64,000 bases of DNA from Haliea sp963974125 (GCA_963974125.1 CAXBCH010000018.1:24500-88499), one strand, 5' to 3'. Numbered from the stretch's first letter, positions 28,339-37,399 are shown. Numbers and translations: made by a program. The notes: generated by a model not told the origin, from the sequence alone.

Positions 28339-29214
28339 TCATACCTGCAAAGCTGCCCAATCCAGAAATGCCTGGTTGGCCAGCGAGATGGAGCGCTGCC
28401 GGCGCCGCGCCAGCAGCAGCCGGATCCGCGGCTGTTCGGCGAAGGGTACGGCGACAATACCGGGTTCCTGTTGCGCCAGCATGGCGAGGCCAATGGTGGT
28501 GCCCAGGCCCTGCTTGACCATGCGGATCAGCAGCGGCAGGAAATTGCTTTGCAGACGCAGGTCGGGGCTGACGCCATAGCTGGCGCACAGTTCATCCAGC
28601 CGCTTGCGGATGAAGTAGCCGCTCTCGTACACCACCATGGGCGAATCCTGCAGCTCGGCCACCGGCACCGCACTGCGCCCCGCCCAGGGGTGGTCCTCGG
28701 CCATGCACAGGACGATCTCTTCATCGACCAGGGGCGCGGTGGCGAAGTCGCCGACGGCATCCTCGCTGGCACCGCTGATGACGCCGAGTTCGATCTCGTC
28801 GTCCAGCAGCCACTGGCGGATACGGTCGGTACCGGCCTGGGTCACCACGGTGCGCAGCTGCGGGTGGAGCACCAGGAACCGACCCAGCAAATCCGGCAGG
28901 TAGTAGGTCGCCAGCATCGAGGGGCAGGCGATGGCCAGCTCTCCCTGCAGCAGGCCGCGCAGGGCGCCGCCCGTCGCCTGCAGGCTCGCCACCTGCTCGA
29001 GAATGGCAACCGCCTGCTGCAGCAGGGTGCGCCCTTCCGCAGTCAGGGTAATGCGCCGTCCGCCGCGGTCGAACAGTACCAGGCCCAGCTCTTCCTCGAG
29101 CTTGCGCACCGCGATGCTGACCGCCGGCTGGGCCATGTGCAGCTGCTCCGCGGCCCGGCTGAAGCTGCCCTGGGCCGCCACTGCGCGGAAAATATCCAGC
29201 TTTCTCAAGTCCAT
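28339..29214 (-). CDS. LysR-family regulator of glutarate catabolism (GcdR-like)
   Basis: 291 aa. An N-terminal winged helix (LDIFRAVAAQGSFSRAAEQL, then AQPAVSIAVRKLEEELG) and a LysR effector domain (about 90-290). It is divergent from gcdH and a class III CoA-transferase gene, as GcdR is in Pseudomonas and relatives, where glutarate or glutaryl-CoA is the inducer. By that analogy it probably activates the glutarate genes and represses itself from the shared 100-base region. Effector identity is inferred. Confidence 0.87.
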   Translation of the reverse strand: MDLRKLDIFRAVAAQGSFSRAAEQLHMAQPAVSIAVRKLEEELGLVLFDRGGRRITLTAEGRTLLQQAVAILEQVASLQATGGALRGLLQGELAIACPSMLATYYLPDLLGRFLVLHPQLRTVVTQAGTDRIRQWLLDDEIELGVISGASEDAVGDFATAPLVDEEIVLCMAEDHPWAGRSAVPVAELQDSPMVVYESGYFIRKRLDELCASYGVSPDLRLQSNFLPLLIRMVKQGLGTTIGLAMLAQQEPGIVAVPFAEQPRIRLLLARRRQRSISLANQAFLDWAALQV

Positions 29215-29314
29215 TCCATATATTTAACATATAAAAGTCATAGAAAACATATATTTTATAAATGAACAGTGTCCTGCTAGGGTAGTGGCTGCAGATAACC
29301 CCGGAGTGAATCCC
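29215..29314. promoter_or_regulatory. Divergent AT-rich operator between lysR and gcdH
   Basis: This 100-base gap is far richer in A and T than its surroundings. CATATATTT occurs at 29217-29225 and again at 29248-29256, exactly 31 bases (about three helical turns) apart, with a related CATATAAAA at 29228-29236. TTTAACATATAAA fits the T-N11-A rule for LysR sites. It is probably the binding site for the adjacent LysR protein. Confidence 0.6.
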
Positions 29315-30499
29315 ATGGCACAGAACAAGCAGTGGCAACGTCTCGACTGGCAGGACCCCTTCCTGCTGGAGCAGCAATTGACCGACGAGCAGCGCATGGT
29401 GCGCGACAGCGCCCGGCACTACGCCCAGGGGCAACTGGCGCCCCGGGTGCGGGATGCCTTTCGCGCCGAGGAGACCGATATTGCCATCTTCCGCGAAATG
29501 GGCGAGCTGGGCCTGCTGGGCAGCACCATCGACGGTTACGGTTGCCCCGGGGTGGACTACATCAGCTATGGGCTGGTCGCCCGCGAAGTGGAGCGGGTGG
29601 ATTCCGGCTACCGCTCGATGATGAGTGTGCAGTCCTCGCTGGTCATGTATCCCATCCACGCCTACGGCACCGAAGCGCAGCGGGAAAAATACCTGCCCAG
29701 GCTGGCCACCGGGGAATGGATCGGCTGCTTCGGCCTCACTGAACCCGACCACGGCTCCGACCCCGGCTCCATGATTACCCGCGCCCGCAGTGTCGATGGC
29801 GGCTACCGGCTCAATGGCGCCAAGATGTGGATTACCAACAGCCCCATTGCCGACGTGTTCGTGGTCTGGGCCAAGACCGACGACGGCAAGATCCGCGGCT
29901 TTATCCTGGAACAGGGCATGGCGGGCCTGAGCGCGCCGAAGATCGAGGGCAAGCTGGCCCTGCGGGCCTCGGTCACCGGGCAGATCGTCATGGAAGATGT
30001 CTTTGTGGGTGAAGAACAGCTGCTGCCGAATGTGGAGGGCCTGAAAGGTCCCTTCGGCTGCCTCAACAACGCCCGCTACGGCATTGCCTGGGGCGCCCTG
30101 GGTGCCGCCGAGAGCTGCTGGTTTGCCGCCCGCGACTACACCATGGAGCGCACCCAGTTCGGCCGCCCGCTGGCCGCTAACCAGCTGGTCCAGCTCAAGC
30201 TGGCGGACATGCAGACCGAGATCAGCCTGGCCCTGCAGGGCTGTCATCGCGCCGGGGAGCTGATGGATGCCGGCCAGATTGCACCGGAGCTGATTTCACT
30301 GATCAAGCGCAATTCCTGCGGCAAGGCCCTGCACATCGCCCGCCAGGCCCGCGACATGCTGGGCGGCAACGGTATCTCCGACGAGTACCCGGTGATGCGG
30401 CACATGGTGAACCTGGAGGTGGTCAACACCTATGAGGGCACGCACGACGTGCACGCCCTGATCCTGGGTCGCACGCAGACGGACATTCCAGCCTTCTAG
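29315..30499 (+). CDS. gcdH: Glutaryl-CoA dehydrogenase
   Basis: 394 aa. It oxidises and decarboxylates glutaryl-CoA to crotonyl-CoA with FAD, passing electrons to ETF (lysine, tryptophan and glutarate breakdown). The acyl-CoA dehydrogenase fold is shown by CFGLTEPDHGSDPGSM and by RDMLGGNGISDEYPVMRH; the catalytic base is Glu374 in NTYEGTHDVHALILGR, a run typical of GcdH. GGAGTG precedes the ATG at 29315, preferred to a GTG 30 bases upstream. The CoA-transferase gene starts two bases after its stop. Confidence 0.94.
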   Translation: MAQNKQWQRLDWQDPFLLEQQLTDEQRMVRDSARHYAQGQLAPRVRDAFRAEETDIAIFREMGELGLLGSTIDGYGCPGVDYISYGLVAREVERVDSGYRSMMSVQSSLVMYPIHAYGTEAQREKYLPRLATGEWIGCFGLTEPDHGSDPGSMITRARSVDGGYRLNGAKMWITNSPIADVFVVWAKTDDGKIRGFILEQGMAGLSAPKIEGKLALRASVTGQIVMEDVFVGEEQLLPNVEGLKGPFGCLNNARYGIAWGALGAAESCWFAARDYTMERTQFGRPLAANQLVQLKLADMQTEISLALQGCHRAGELMDAGQIAPELISLIKRNSCGKALHIARQARDMLGGNGISDEYPVMRHMVNLEVVNTYEGTHDVHALILGRTQTDIPAF

Positions 30500-30500
30500 C

Positions 30501-31694
30501 ATGGGCGCCCTGTCCCACATCCGGGTGCTGGACCTGTCGCGGGTGCTGGCCGGCCCCTGGGCCACCCAGATCCTGGCGGATCTCGGTGCCGAGGTGATCA
30601 AGGTCGAGCGCCCGGATGGCGGCGATGACACCCGGGCCTGGGGGCCGCCCTTCATGGCAGCTGCGGACGGCGAGCCGACCGCGGAGTCTGCCTACTTTCT
30701 CTGCGCCAATCGCGGCAAGCAGTCGCTCTGCCTGGACATCAAGTCCACCGAGGGTCAGGCAACCCTGCGCGCCCTGGCCGCGCAGTGCGATGTCGTGGTG
30801 GAGAATTTCAAGGTCGGCGATGCCGCTCGCCATGGCCTGGATTACGCCAGTCTGTCGGCCCTGAATCCGGGGCTGGTGTACTGTTCCATCACCGGTTTTG
30901 GCCAGACCGGGCCACTGCGCGAGCGGCCCGGCTACGACTTCCTGGTGCAGGCCATGGGTGGCCTGATGAGCGTCACCGGCCAGCCCGACGGCAGCCCGGG
31001 TGCGGAGCCGATGAAGGTGGGGGTGGCACTGACGGATATCATGACCGGGCTCTACGCCAGCATCGGCATCCTCGCGGCGCTCGCCGAGCGCGACCGCTCC
31101 GGACTGGGCCAGCAGGTCGACCTGGCACTGCTGGACGTGACTGCGGCAACCCTGGCCAACCAGGCCAGCAATTACCTGGTCGGTGGCATTAATCCCGGCC
31201 GTCTCGGCAATGCCCACCCCAACATCGTGCCCTACCAGAGCTTCGTCGCCCGCGATGGCCATCTGGTGGTGGCCGTCGGCAACGATGCCCAGTTCCGGCG
31301 TTTTGTCGCGGTGCTGGAGTGCCCGGAGCTGGCGGACGATCCCCGCTTTCTGAGCAATCGCCTGCGGGTGCAACACCGGGAGCAACTCATTCCGCTGTTG
31401 CAGGCGTGCATGCTCAGGCGGGATAAATCCGACTGGCTGCAGCGCCTGGAGGCGGCGAGTGTTCCGGCCGGCCCGATCAACAGTGTGGCGGAGGTGTTCA
31501 ACGAGCCCCAGATCCTGGCGCGGGAGATGCGGGTAAACGTGCCCCATCCGCTGAATCCTGACCTGGAGCTGGTTGGCAACCCGATCAAGCTGTCGCGCAC
31601 GCCAGTCACCTATGGCGCGGCACCACCGACCCTGGGGCAGGATACCGCAGAGCTGCTGGCACGGGCGGGCAGGTTCAACGCAGGGGAAAGTTGA
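30501..31694 (+). CDS. Class III CoA-transferase (glutarate CoA-transferase-like, CaiB/BaiF)
   Basis: 397 aa. The family passes CoA between acids through an aspartyl-CoA thioester. RVLDLSRVLAGPWATQILAD opens the protein, NRGKQSLCLDIKS follows, and the catalytic Asp is D179 in GVALTDIMTGLYA. Directly behind gcdH with a one-base gap it most likely activates glutarate from succinyl-CoA (the SugCT/GcdG role). Other dicarboxylates are possible. It ends 20 bases inside the convergent PagL-like gene. Confidence 0.88.
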   Translation: MGALSHIRVLDLSRVLAGPWATQILADLGAEVIKVERPDGGDDTRAWGPPFMAAADGEPTAESAYFLCANRGKQSLCLDIKSTEGQATLRALAAQCDVVVENFKVGDAARHGLDYASLSALNPGLVYCSITGFGQTGPLRERPGYDFLVQAMGGLMSVTGQPDGSPGAEPMKVGVALTDIMTGLYASIGILAALAERDRSGLGQQVDLALLDVTAATLANQASNYLVGGINPGRLGNAHPNIVPYQSFVARDGHLVVAVGNDAQFRRFVAVLECPELADDPRFLSNRLRVQHREQLIPLLQACMLRRDKSDWLQRLEAASVPAGPINSVAEVFNEPQILAREMRVNVPHPLNPDLELVGNPIKLSRTPVTYGAAPPTLGQDTAELLARAGRFNAGES

Positions 31695-32169
31695 CCGAGA
31701 TTACGATCTCCTCGGTACCCGGGTTCTCGTCACCGAGACTGGCGTTGGAGAGGTGGTACAGGGCCAGCCCGAGGCGGACCTGGCTGGAGAAGCGATAGCC
31801 CAGTTCCAGCCCGGAACGGAACTCGAGTGCGAGACCCAGGTCAAGCTTGTCGCTGCCGTCAAAGCCGACTATGCCGATGCCGGGGGTCAGATACCAGTGT
31901 GCTCCCAGGTAAAAATCGCGCTTGATCTCGGCGTACAGGTATTTCGCATTGCTTGCCGTGCCCACGATCCCGAGTGCGGGCACCAGCCGATAGCGGCCGG
32001 TGGCCGCAAAGCGATACTCAAGGCCATAGCGGCCGCGATTGTCCAGTGCACGATCAATGCCCACCTGCCCGGCGGACAGGTTGAGCAGTGCTTCGGCCAC
32101 GGTGATGGGACTGGCGAGCAGAAGCAATGTGGCGCTGACCTGCGCAGCGTAGCGGCATTGGCGTCGCAT
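31675..32169 (-). CDS. PagL-like lipid A 3-O-deacylase (outer-membrane barrel)
   Basis: 164 aa with signal peptide (about 1-27). The body alternates polar and hydrophobic residues as in an 8-strand barrel. The C-terminal segment ALYHLSNASLGDENPGTEE has His139, Ser141 and Glu153, the same spacing as the catalytic H126-S128-E140 of Pseudomonas PagL. It would remove the 3-linked hydroxyacyl chain of lipid A in the outer membrane. The ATG at 32169 gives a clean signal peptide; an ATG at 32199 adds ten residues and is less likely. Isolated from the LPS block, alone on its strand. Confidence 0.82.
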   Translation of the reverse strand: MRRQCRYAAQVSATLLLLASPITVAEALLNLSAGQVGIDRALDNRGRYGLEYRFAATGRYRLVPALGIVGTASNAKYLYAEIKRDFYLGAHWYLTPGIGIVGFDGSDKLDLGLALEFRSGLELGYRFSSQVRLGLALYHLSNASLGDENPGTEEIVISVNFPLR

Positions 32170-32316
32170 ACGGGATTCCCGCTCAGGCAATACGGACAAA
32201 TAATGGCCGATAGACCGTGAATGCTCAAGTCACCGGGAATCCGGGTCTGGCGCCGCTTGAGATTCACTCTGTATCCGGGCAACCTGCCGGGGTCGCAAGG
32301 GAGCGCGGAGTGGTCG

Positions 32317-33564
32317 ATGGGCGAGACGGTAGCGGTGGTCGGCAGTGGCATGGCGGGGCTCGCCGCGGCCCACGGTTGCCGCAAGGCGGGCTTTGACGTC
32401 ACCCTGTTTGAAGCCCGCCCGGGCCACGGCATGGATGCCCATGCCATGGCCGTGCAGGGAGGCAATGTCGACCTGCCGCTGCGGGTCATGAGTCCGCGCA
32501 ACTGGCACAGTGTACTGGCGCTGGCGGCGGAGGTGGGGGTGGGTACATTCCCGGTTGCCACCTATGCCTCCTGCAGCTGGACCGACCGCCAGACCTGGTT
32601 TCGCAGCGGCCGCATGCCGGTGACCGGTTGGCCCTGGGTGGGCTCCTGGCGTTATCTCAACCGCCGTTCCCTGCGGCTGGCGCGGGGCCTCTGGCAGTTG
32701 CGTCGCGCCAGTGCCGGGCTGGCGGCTGCGGACGCCAGCTTCACCCTGGCGGATTTTCTGCAGCAACAGTCCTTCGACCCCCTGTTCTGGCGCGGTCTGG
32801 TGCTGCCCCTGCTCACCACCATCTGTACCTGCGACGAAGCACAGCTGTTGGCCTGGCCCGCCCCCCAGCTGCTGTCGCTGCTGGATGAGATTCTCCACGG
32901 CGGCGGCCTGGTGCGGCTGCAGGGTGGCACCTCGGCACTGGTGGCGGCGCTTGCGGCTGCGATACCGGCCTATACCGGCAGCCCGGTACAGCGGCTGGCG
33001 GCTCGGGAAGAGGGGATCATGGTGCACAACGCCCGTGGCGAAGGCGGACAGTTTGATCGGGTTATTCTGGCTGTGCAGGCCAACCAGCTCGATTTTCTCG
33101 AAGGCGAGCAGTTCCAGCGGGAGCGCCAGGTACTGGACCAGGTGCGATTCGACAGCGGCGAGCTCTGGCTGCATCGGGATCCGCGCTTTCTGCCGCGCCG
33201 GACCGCTGACTGGAGTGCGCTCAATTTCCAGACTGACCCTGAGCTAGCACGGGTCATGTTCACGGTGCTGGTCAATGCGGTGGAACCGACGCTGGCGTCT
33301 GCGGAGCCGGTACTGCAGACCTGGAACCCCCTGTATGAACCGGACCCGGAGACAGTATTGGCCCGGGTGCCGCTGCAGCGTGCGGTGGTGCACACCGGTA
33401 CTGCCGGGATCCACAGGGCCCTCGCCGGGTGGCATGCGGAACCGGATCGCCGCGTCTTCTACAGTGGCTCCTGGGCCTACCCCGGGGTGCCGCTGCTGGA
33501 ATCCGCAGTGCGCTCCGCGCAGGCGGTGGTGGCGCGTGTGCAGCAACTGCAGGCGCGGGTATAG
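32317..33564 (+). CDS. FAD-dependent oxidoreductase (amine-oxidase fold)
   Basis: 415 aa. The ADP-binding Rossmann motif VVGSGMAGLAAAHG lies at 6-19, followed by the Glu that holds ribose in LFEARPGHGMD. The C-terminal SGSWAYPGVPLLESAV matches the second FAD contact of flavin amine oxidase/desaturase-like proteins often seen beside cyclopropane-synthase and DUF1365 genes, which are missing here. The substrate is unknown; an unsaturated fatty acid or carotenoid-like lipid is possible. The start at 32317 follows GCGGAG and begins just before the FAD motif; the longer frame has no homology. Confidence 0.82.
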   Translation: MGETVAVVGSGMAGLAAAHGCRKAGFDVTLFEARPGHGMDAHAMAVQGGNVDLPLRVMSPRNWHSVLALAAEVGVGTFPVATYASCSWTDRQTWFRSGRMPVTGWPWVGSWRYLNRRSLRLARGLWQLRRASAGLAAADASFTLADFLQQQSFDPLFWRGLVLPLLTTICTCDEAQLLAWPAPQLLSLLDEILHGGGLVRLQGGTSALVAALAAAIPAYTGSPVQRLAAREEGIMVHNARGEGGQFDRVILAVQANQLDFLEGEQFQRERQVLDQVRFDSGELWLHRDPRFLPRRTADWSALNFQTDPELARVMFTVLVNAVEPTLASAEPVLQTWNPLYEPDPETVLARVPLQRAVVHTGTAGIHRALAGWHAEPDRRVFYSGSWAYPGVPLLESAVRSAQAVVARVQQLQARV

Positions 33565-33622
33565 TGGCGGGCGCGGCACCTGATCGGCAATAATCGCTGT
33601 TTCCTGGCAATGGTGGGTACGG

Positions 33623-34771
33623 ATGAAGACTTTTCTCAAGATCGTGCTGATAGTGGCAGCCATCGTTGGCGTGGGCGTGCTGGTGCTGGTCAATGGCAAA
33701 CAGCCGGAACCGTTCCCGCCCGGCTCGGAAAGTGCATCCCGCCTGCAGATGGGGCCGCTGGAGGTGGTGCGCCTGGATCACGAGTTCCTCGACCCCACCC
33801 GTCCAACCGCCGCCAATGGTGACTATGCCGGCAGCGAGCAGCGGCGCCTGGAGTCCACGGTGTGGTATCCGCAAGACCGGGAGTACGGCCCCTATCCGCT
33901 GTTGGTATACAGCCACGGATTCTCCTCGTCACGCCGGGAAGCGGCGTATCTGAACAGGCACCTGGCCAGTCTTGGCTACGTGGTGGTGGCCGCGGACTTT
34001 CCCCTGACCAACATGCGTGCGCCCGGTGGTCCGCAGGTGAAGGATGTGGTCAACCAGCCGGCGGACGTCAGCTTCCTGATCGACAGCCTGCTGCAGCTGT
34101 CGGCGGATGCCGACCACAGCCTGTACCGGCAAATCGATCCGGAGCGCATTGGCGCCCTGGGCCTGTCTCTGGGTGGCCTGACCACCACGCTGGCGGGCTT
34201 TCACCCGGAGCTGCGCGATCCCCGGATCCGGGCCGCGATCTCGATTGCGGGCCCCACGTTCGTTTTCACCCCGCCTTTTTATCGCCACCACAGCCTGCCT
34301 TTCCTGATGCTGGCCGGGGACATTGATGCGTTGGTGCCTTATGCGGCCAATGCCGCGCCGGTACCCGGGCAGGTGCCCGGGGGCGAGCTGGTCACCCTGC
34401 GCGCCGGGTCCCATACCGGCTTTGCCGGGCCGGCCGCGGTGATGCGCTGGCTGCACAACCCGGATGTTGTCGGCTGCTGGATAGTCCAGCGCAATGCCGG
34501 CGACGCCATGGAAGAGCCCTGGTTCGACCTCATCGCCCCCCCCGAAATGGGCCTGGATTACACGGCGGAGCCCGATCTGTGCACCCTGGATCCCCTGCCG
34601 GCAGCCATGAATACCCTGCGGCAGCAGATGATTACCCGGGTGGTGGTCAGCAGCTTCTTCGAGCGCCAGTTTTCGCTCTCGGCGCCGACGCGGGCAGCCG
34701 CGGCCAGATATTTGCGCCAGGTCCTGCCGGCAGAGCTCGACGATGTGACCTATACCCCACCCGTGAACTGA
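33623..34771 (+). CDS. Membrane-anchored alpha/beta hydrolase (PAF-acetylhydrolase/chlorophyllase-like)
   Basis: 382 aa. One N-terminal hydrophobic helix (5-23) anchors it or forms a signal peptide. The hydrolase core has VYSHGFSSSRREAAY (oxyanion loop, near 96-110) and the nucleophile elbow GLSLGG at 180-185 with Ser182. LMLAGDIDALVPY supplies the acid Asp. It is probably a periplasmic esterase or lipase. It is followed after three bases by an EAL-domain gene, so the two are likely co-transcribed, though no functional link is obvious. Confidence 0.82.
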   Translation: MKTFLKIVLIVAAIVGVGVLVLVNGKQPEPFPPGSESASRLQMGPLEVVRLDHEFLDPTRPTAANGDYAGSEQRRLESTVWYPQDREYGPYPLLVYSHGFSSSRREAAYLNRHLASLGYVVVAADFPLTNMRAPGGPQVKDVVNQPADVSFLIDSLLQLSADADHSLYRQIDPERIGALGLSLGGLTTTLAGFHPELRDPRIRAAISIAGPTFVFTPPFYRHHSLPFLMLAGDIDALVPYAANAAPVPGQVPGGELVTLRAGSHTGFAGPAAVMRWLHNPDVVGCWIVQRNAGDAMEEPWFDLIAPPEMGLDYTAEPDLCTLDPLPAAMNTLRQQMITRVVVSSFFERQFSLSAPTRAAAARYLRQVLPAELDDVTYTPPVN

Positions 34772-34774
34772 GCG

Positions 34775-36334
34775 GTGCTGCAACGCCGGGACAAGGTGGT
34801 TGTGGTCCTGCTGGCTTCCGCATTGCTGGGGGTCCTGCTCCTGTTCAGCGTCCTCGGCTGGTACCTGTGGCGCGAGTCGGTGGTGGCCGAGGAAGCGCGG
34901 CTCGGTGATCTGGCCCAGCGGCTTGGTCTGCAGGCGGAATCGGCCATCATTGATGCGCGGGACCTGTTGCAGGCGCTCAACGAGTCCCCGTTTCCCCGCT
35001 GCTCCCCCGAGCATGTCAGCCTGATGCAGGCGGAGACCTTTGCCCGGCCCCATATCCGGGCGATCGGTTTCTGGCGCGCGGCAGAGCGGCTCTGTGGCAC
35101 GGGGTTTGCCGAGGGTGCCGCCCTGCGCCCGCCCCAGGCCAGCCGTATCTACGACGACGGCATGATTGCCTGGTGGCCGGGGCCCGACACCACGGTTGGC
35201 GGCATCCCCCTGTTCCTGATGCGCTTTGGCAATCACGACATGGCCATCGACCCCCGCCAGCTGCTCAGTACCGGCCCTCTCAGCAACCAGCAGGTTGGGC
35301 TCTGGGTCGAGGGCCTGCCCATGACCCGGATCCCCACTGCTGCCACTCTGCCCGCCCCCGACAGTTTGCGGCCGGGGCTGACCGTCGACCGCGCCGGGCA
35401 GCAGGTCAGTGCCCGCTTTTCGCTGGGGACGATCTTCAGGATCGACATTGTGGCCATGCAGCCGCTCAGCGAGTTCTGGGATCGCTATCTGCCCACGCTG
35501 GTGCTGGCCGCGCTGCTCGGGCTGGTGCTGGCCGGGTTGTGGGTGTATGTGGTGCTGAGCTTCTCCCGCCGTCACCTGAGCCTGACGGCGGAGCTGCGCA
35601 ATGCCATCGAGCGACGCGAGATCCTTGTCTACTACCAGCCGATCGTGGATCTCGCCACGGGCCGCTGCACCGGTGCCGAAGCGCTCGCCCGCTGGTCGCG
35701 GGACAACGGCGACATGGTTAGTCCCGATGTCTTCGTGCCGATGGCCGAAGAGGCGGGCATGATTACCGAGTTGACGCTGGCCGTGTTGGAGCTGGTGTTG
35801 CGTGACATCGGGTCGCTGCTGCGGGCGCACTCCGCAATCGCCATCAACATCAATCTGTCACCCCAGGATCTGGAGTCGAAGCGGCTGCTGCGGGCGCTGG
35901 TGTCCGGCCTGAGTGAAGCGGGTCTGCCGGCGAGCGCCATCAAACTGGAATTGACCGAGCGGGCCCTGCTCGACAGCGACCTGCCCCGCCGGCGCATCAA
36001 TGAACTGCGCCAGCTGGGGCACGCGGTCGCGATCGACGACTTCGGCACTGGCTACTCCAGTCTGTCCTACCTGGAATCCTTCGAGCTGGATATCCTGAAG
36101 ATTGACAAGGCCTTCGTCGATACTATCGAAAGCCACGCGGTCAGCAGCTCAGTTATCGGCCATGTGATCGAGATGGCAAAGTCGCTGCAGCTGGATATCG
36201 TCGCCGAGGGCATAGAGAGCCAGCACCAGGCTGCCTGGCTCGCGGCACAGGGCGTGCGCTTCGGGCAGGGCTACCATTTCAGCCGTCCCCTGGCTGCGGA
36301 GGATTTCAGTCACTGGCTCCAGAGCCAGGCCTGA
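34775..36334 (+). CDS. CSS-type membrane EAL c-di-GMP phosphodiesterase
   Basis: 519 aa, GTG start. Two membrane helices (8-31 and about 236-258) flank a periplasmic domain of the CSS-motif type. Its two Cys are C76 (RCSPEH) and C107 (RLCGTG); the C-S-S triplet itself reads C-G-T. Disulfide formation in this domain is known to control related enzymes. The cytoplasmic EAL domain is intact: EAL 302-304, then ININLSPQ, ELTERALLDS, DDFGTGYSSLSYL and AEGIES. It should cut c-di-GMP to pGpG. Confidence 0.9.
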   Translation: MLQRRDKVVVVLLASALLGVLLLFSVLGWYLWRESVVAEEARLGDLAQRLGLQAESAIIDARDLLQALNESPFPRCSPEHVSLMQAETFARPHIRAIGFWRAAERLCGTGFAEGAALRPPQASRIYDDGMIAWWPGPDTTVGGIPLFLMRFGNHDMAIDPRQLLSTGPLSNQQVGLWVEGLPMTRIPTAATLPAPDSLRPGLTVDRAGQQVSARFSLGTIFRIDIVAMQPLSEFWDRYLPTLVLAALLGLVLAGLWVYVVLSFSRRHLSLTAELRNAIERREILVYYQPIVDLATGRCTGAEALARWSRDNGDMVSPDVFVPMAEEAGMITELTLAVLELVLRDIGSLLRAHSAIAININLSPQDLESKRLLRALVSGLSEAGLPASAIKLELTERALLDSDLPRRRINELRQLGHAVAIDDFGTGYSSLSYLESFELDILKIDKAFVDTIESHAVSSSVIGHVIEMAKSLQLDIVAEGIESQHQAAWLAAQGVRFGQGYHFSRPLAAEDFSHWLQSQA

Positions 36335-36355
36335 ACGATTCCGTCCGATCGCCCT

Positions 36356-36383
36356 TTGCCGGTGGCCTCGCGGGCGCTAGAAT
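36356..36383 (+). promoter_or_regulatory. Promoter of the OmpA-type lipoprotein gene
   Basis: TTGCCG (36356-36361), 16-base spacer, TAGAAT (36378-36383). It predicts a start near 36390, about 40 bases before the TTG start codon at 36432. Confidence 0.5.
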
Positions 36384-36431
36384 GGCCGCCCCGGCCCCGA
36401 TGGCCGAACTCACAGGGTCCCGGAGCAAGCC

Positions 36432-37133
36432 TTGCAGCCCCCATCCATTCGCCTCATACCGGTCGTCCATGTTGTTCTGTCCCTGCTGCTGACAGCGTGC
36501 AGTACGTTGCCAGACAGCGGCGGCTGGGGTCGCTCCGGCGACCAGCGCGCCCCGGTGGAGTCGCGCGACGGACGCTCCGGGCCGCAGGTCACAGCGGAGG
36601 AAGCCACCAGACTGGCCCAGGGTGAAGCGGCGATCGCCCTGACTCTGGCGAGACTGAAAGCCAGGCCCGAGCACATACTGCAACCGGAGCAGACCGGATA
36701 CTACATGGATGTGCAGTTGGCGACGCTACGCAAGCGGTTCGCCGGGGTCGACGTGACACTCTCCCGGGAGGACGGCCAGCTGCGTCTGGTACTGCCCGAA
36801 AGCGCGACCTTTACCAGCGGCAGCGCCGAACTGACCGGGAATGCCCAGGGGATGCTGGAAGGGGTGGCGCAAGTGCTCGCGGAATACGACAAGACGCTGG
36901 TGGTGGTCGAGGGCCACAGCGATGCCCTGGGGCCCGCCGGGTTCAACCAGACCCTGTCCGAACAGCGGGCACTGGCGGTGGCGCGCAGTTTGCTGGCGCA
37001 CGGCGTGAGCGCCCGGCGCCTGGTCGCGGTCGGTTACGGCGCCGACCGCCCCGTCGCCAGTAATGACACCGATGCCGACCGTGCCCGGAATCGCCGGGTG
37101 GAGCTGTTGGTACGGCCGGTCACCGCCACCTAG
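36432..37133 (+). CDS. OmpA-family peptidoglycan-associated lipoprotein
   Basis: 233 aa with a TTG start behind GGAG. A lipobox (SLLLTAC) puts the lipidated residue at Cys23. The C-terminal domain (about 105-230) is the OmpA/MotB peptidoglycan-binding fold: FTSGSAELT, VEGHSDALGPAGFNQTLSEQ, then VGYGADRPVASN and NRRVEL. It ties the outer membrane to the cell wall. Residues 50-100 contain a DUF4398-like helical stretch. The gene ends inside the left arm of a 270-bp palindromic element. Confidence 0.87.
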   Translation: MQPPSIRLIPVVHVVLSLLLTACSTLPDSGGWGRSGDQRAPVESRDGRSGPQVTAEEATRLAQGEAAIALTLARLKARPEHILQPEQTGYYMDVQLATLRKRFAGVDVTLSREDGQLRLVLPESATFTSGSAELTGNAQGMLEGVAQVLAEYDKTLVVVEGHSDALGPAGFNQTLSEQRALAVARSLLAHGVSARRLVAVGYGADRPVASNDTDADRARNRRVELLVRPVTAT

Positions 37134-37399
37134 TGGGCTGCGCGGCTAATTCGGTAACGTTCAGAGCGCCTGTGCCGGTGCGAATCAAGGCGTGGCTCGC
37201 CGGCAAGGGTGGCTCCCTTACCAAGAGGCACAACGCTGAGTCGCGCCGGCACAGGCGCTCCCGCAGGGCCGCCGCACAAGCGTTGTGGGCTGCGTTGCGC
37301 TCACTTGAATTGGCGACGGCCAGTCCTGCGCTCGCGCGCCTTGCCCACAACGCTTGTGCGGCGGCTGAATGTTACCGAATTAGCCGCGCAGCCCACTAG
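37130..37399. repeat. Three-way-junction palindromic element (MITE/REP-like)
   Basis: Outer arms of 35 bases (37130-37164 and 37365-37399) are inverted copies with one mismatch. Inside are two further hairpins that abut them: 37165-37178 with 37246-37259 (perfect 14 bp, extending to 19 bp with one mismatch) and 37268-37290 with 37343-37365 (perfect 23 bp). The whole 270 bases can fold into a Y. It fills the complete gap between two convergent genes, reaching into the stop of the left gene and touching the stop of the right one. No transposase is present. It could be a non-autonomous element or a large bidirectional terminator. Confidence 0.85.

Noticed and set aside
33929..35830. 633-codon minus-strand frame opposite the hydrolase and EAL genes
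   Set aside because: Antisense shadow. The + strand genes have intact catalytic motifs, while this product is Gln/Arg/Gly-rich and lacks any recognisable domain.
36354..37130. Considered whether the OmpA-type gene is a Pal (Tol-Pal) gene
   Set aside because: No tolB or ybgF genes are nearby and the N-terminal DUF4398-like helical region does not fit Pal.
37133..37399. 88-codon frames inside the palindromic element
   Set aside because: Both strands and two frames are open only because of the inverted-repeat structure; no ribosome site or homology.
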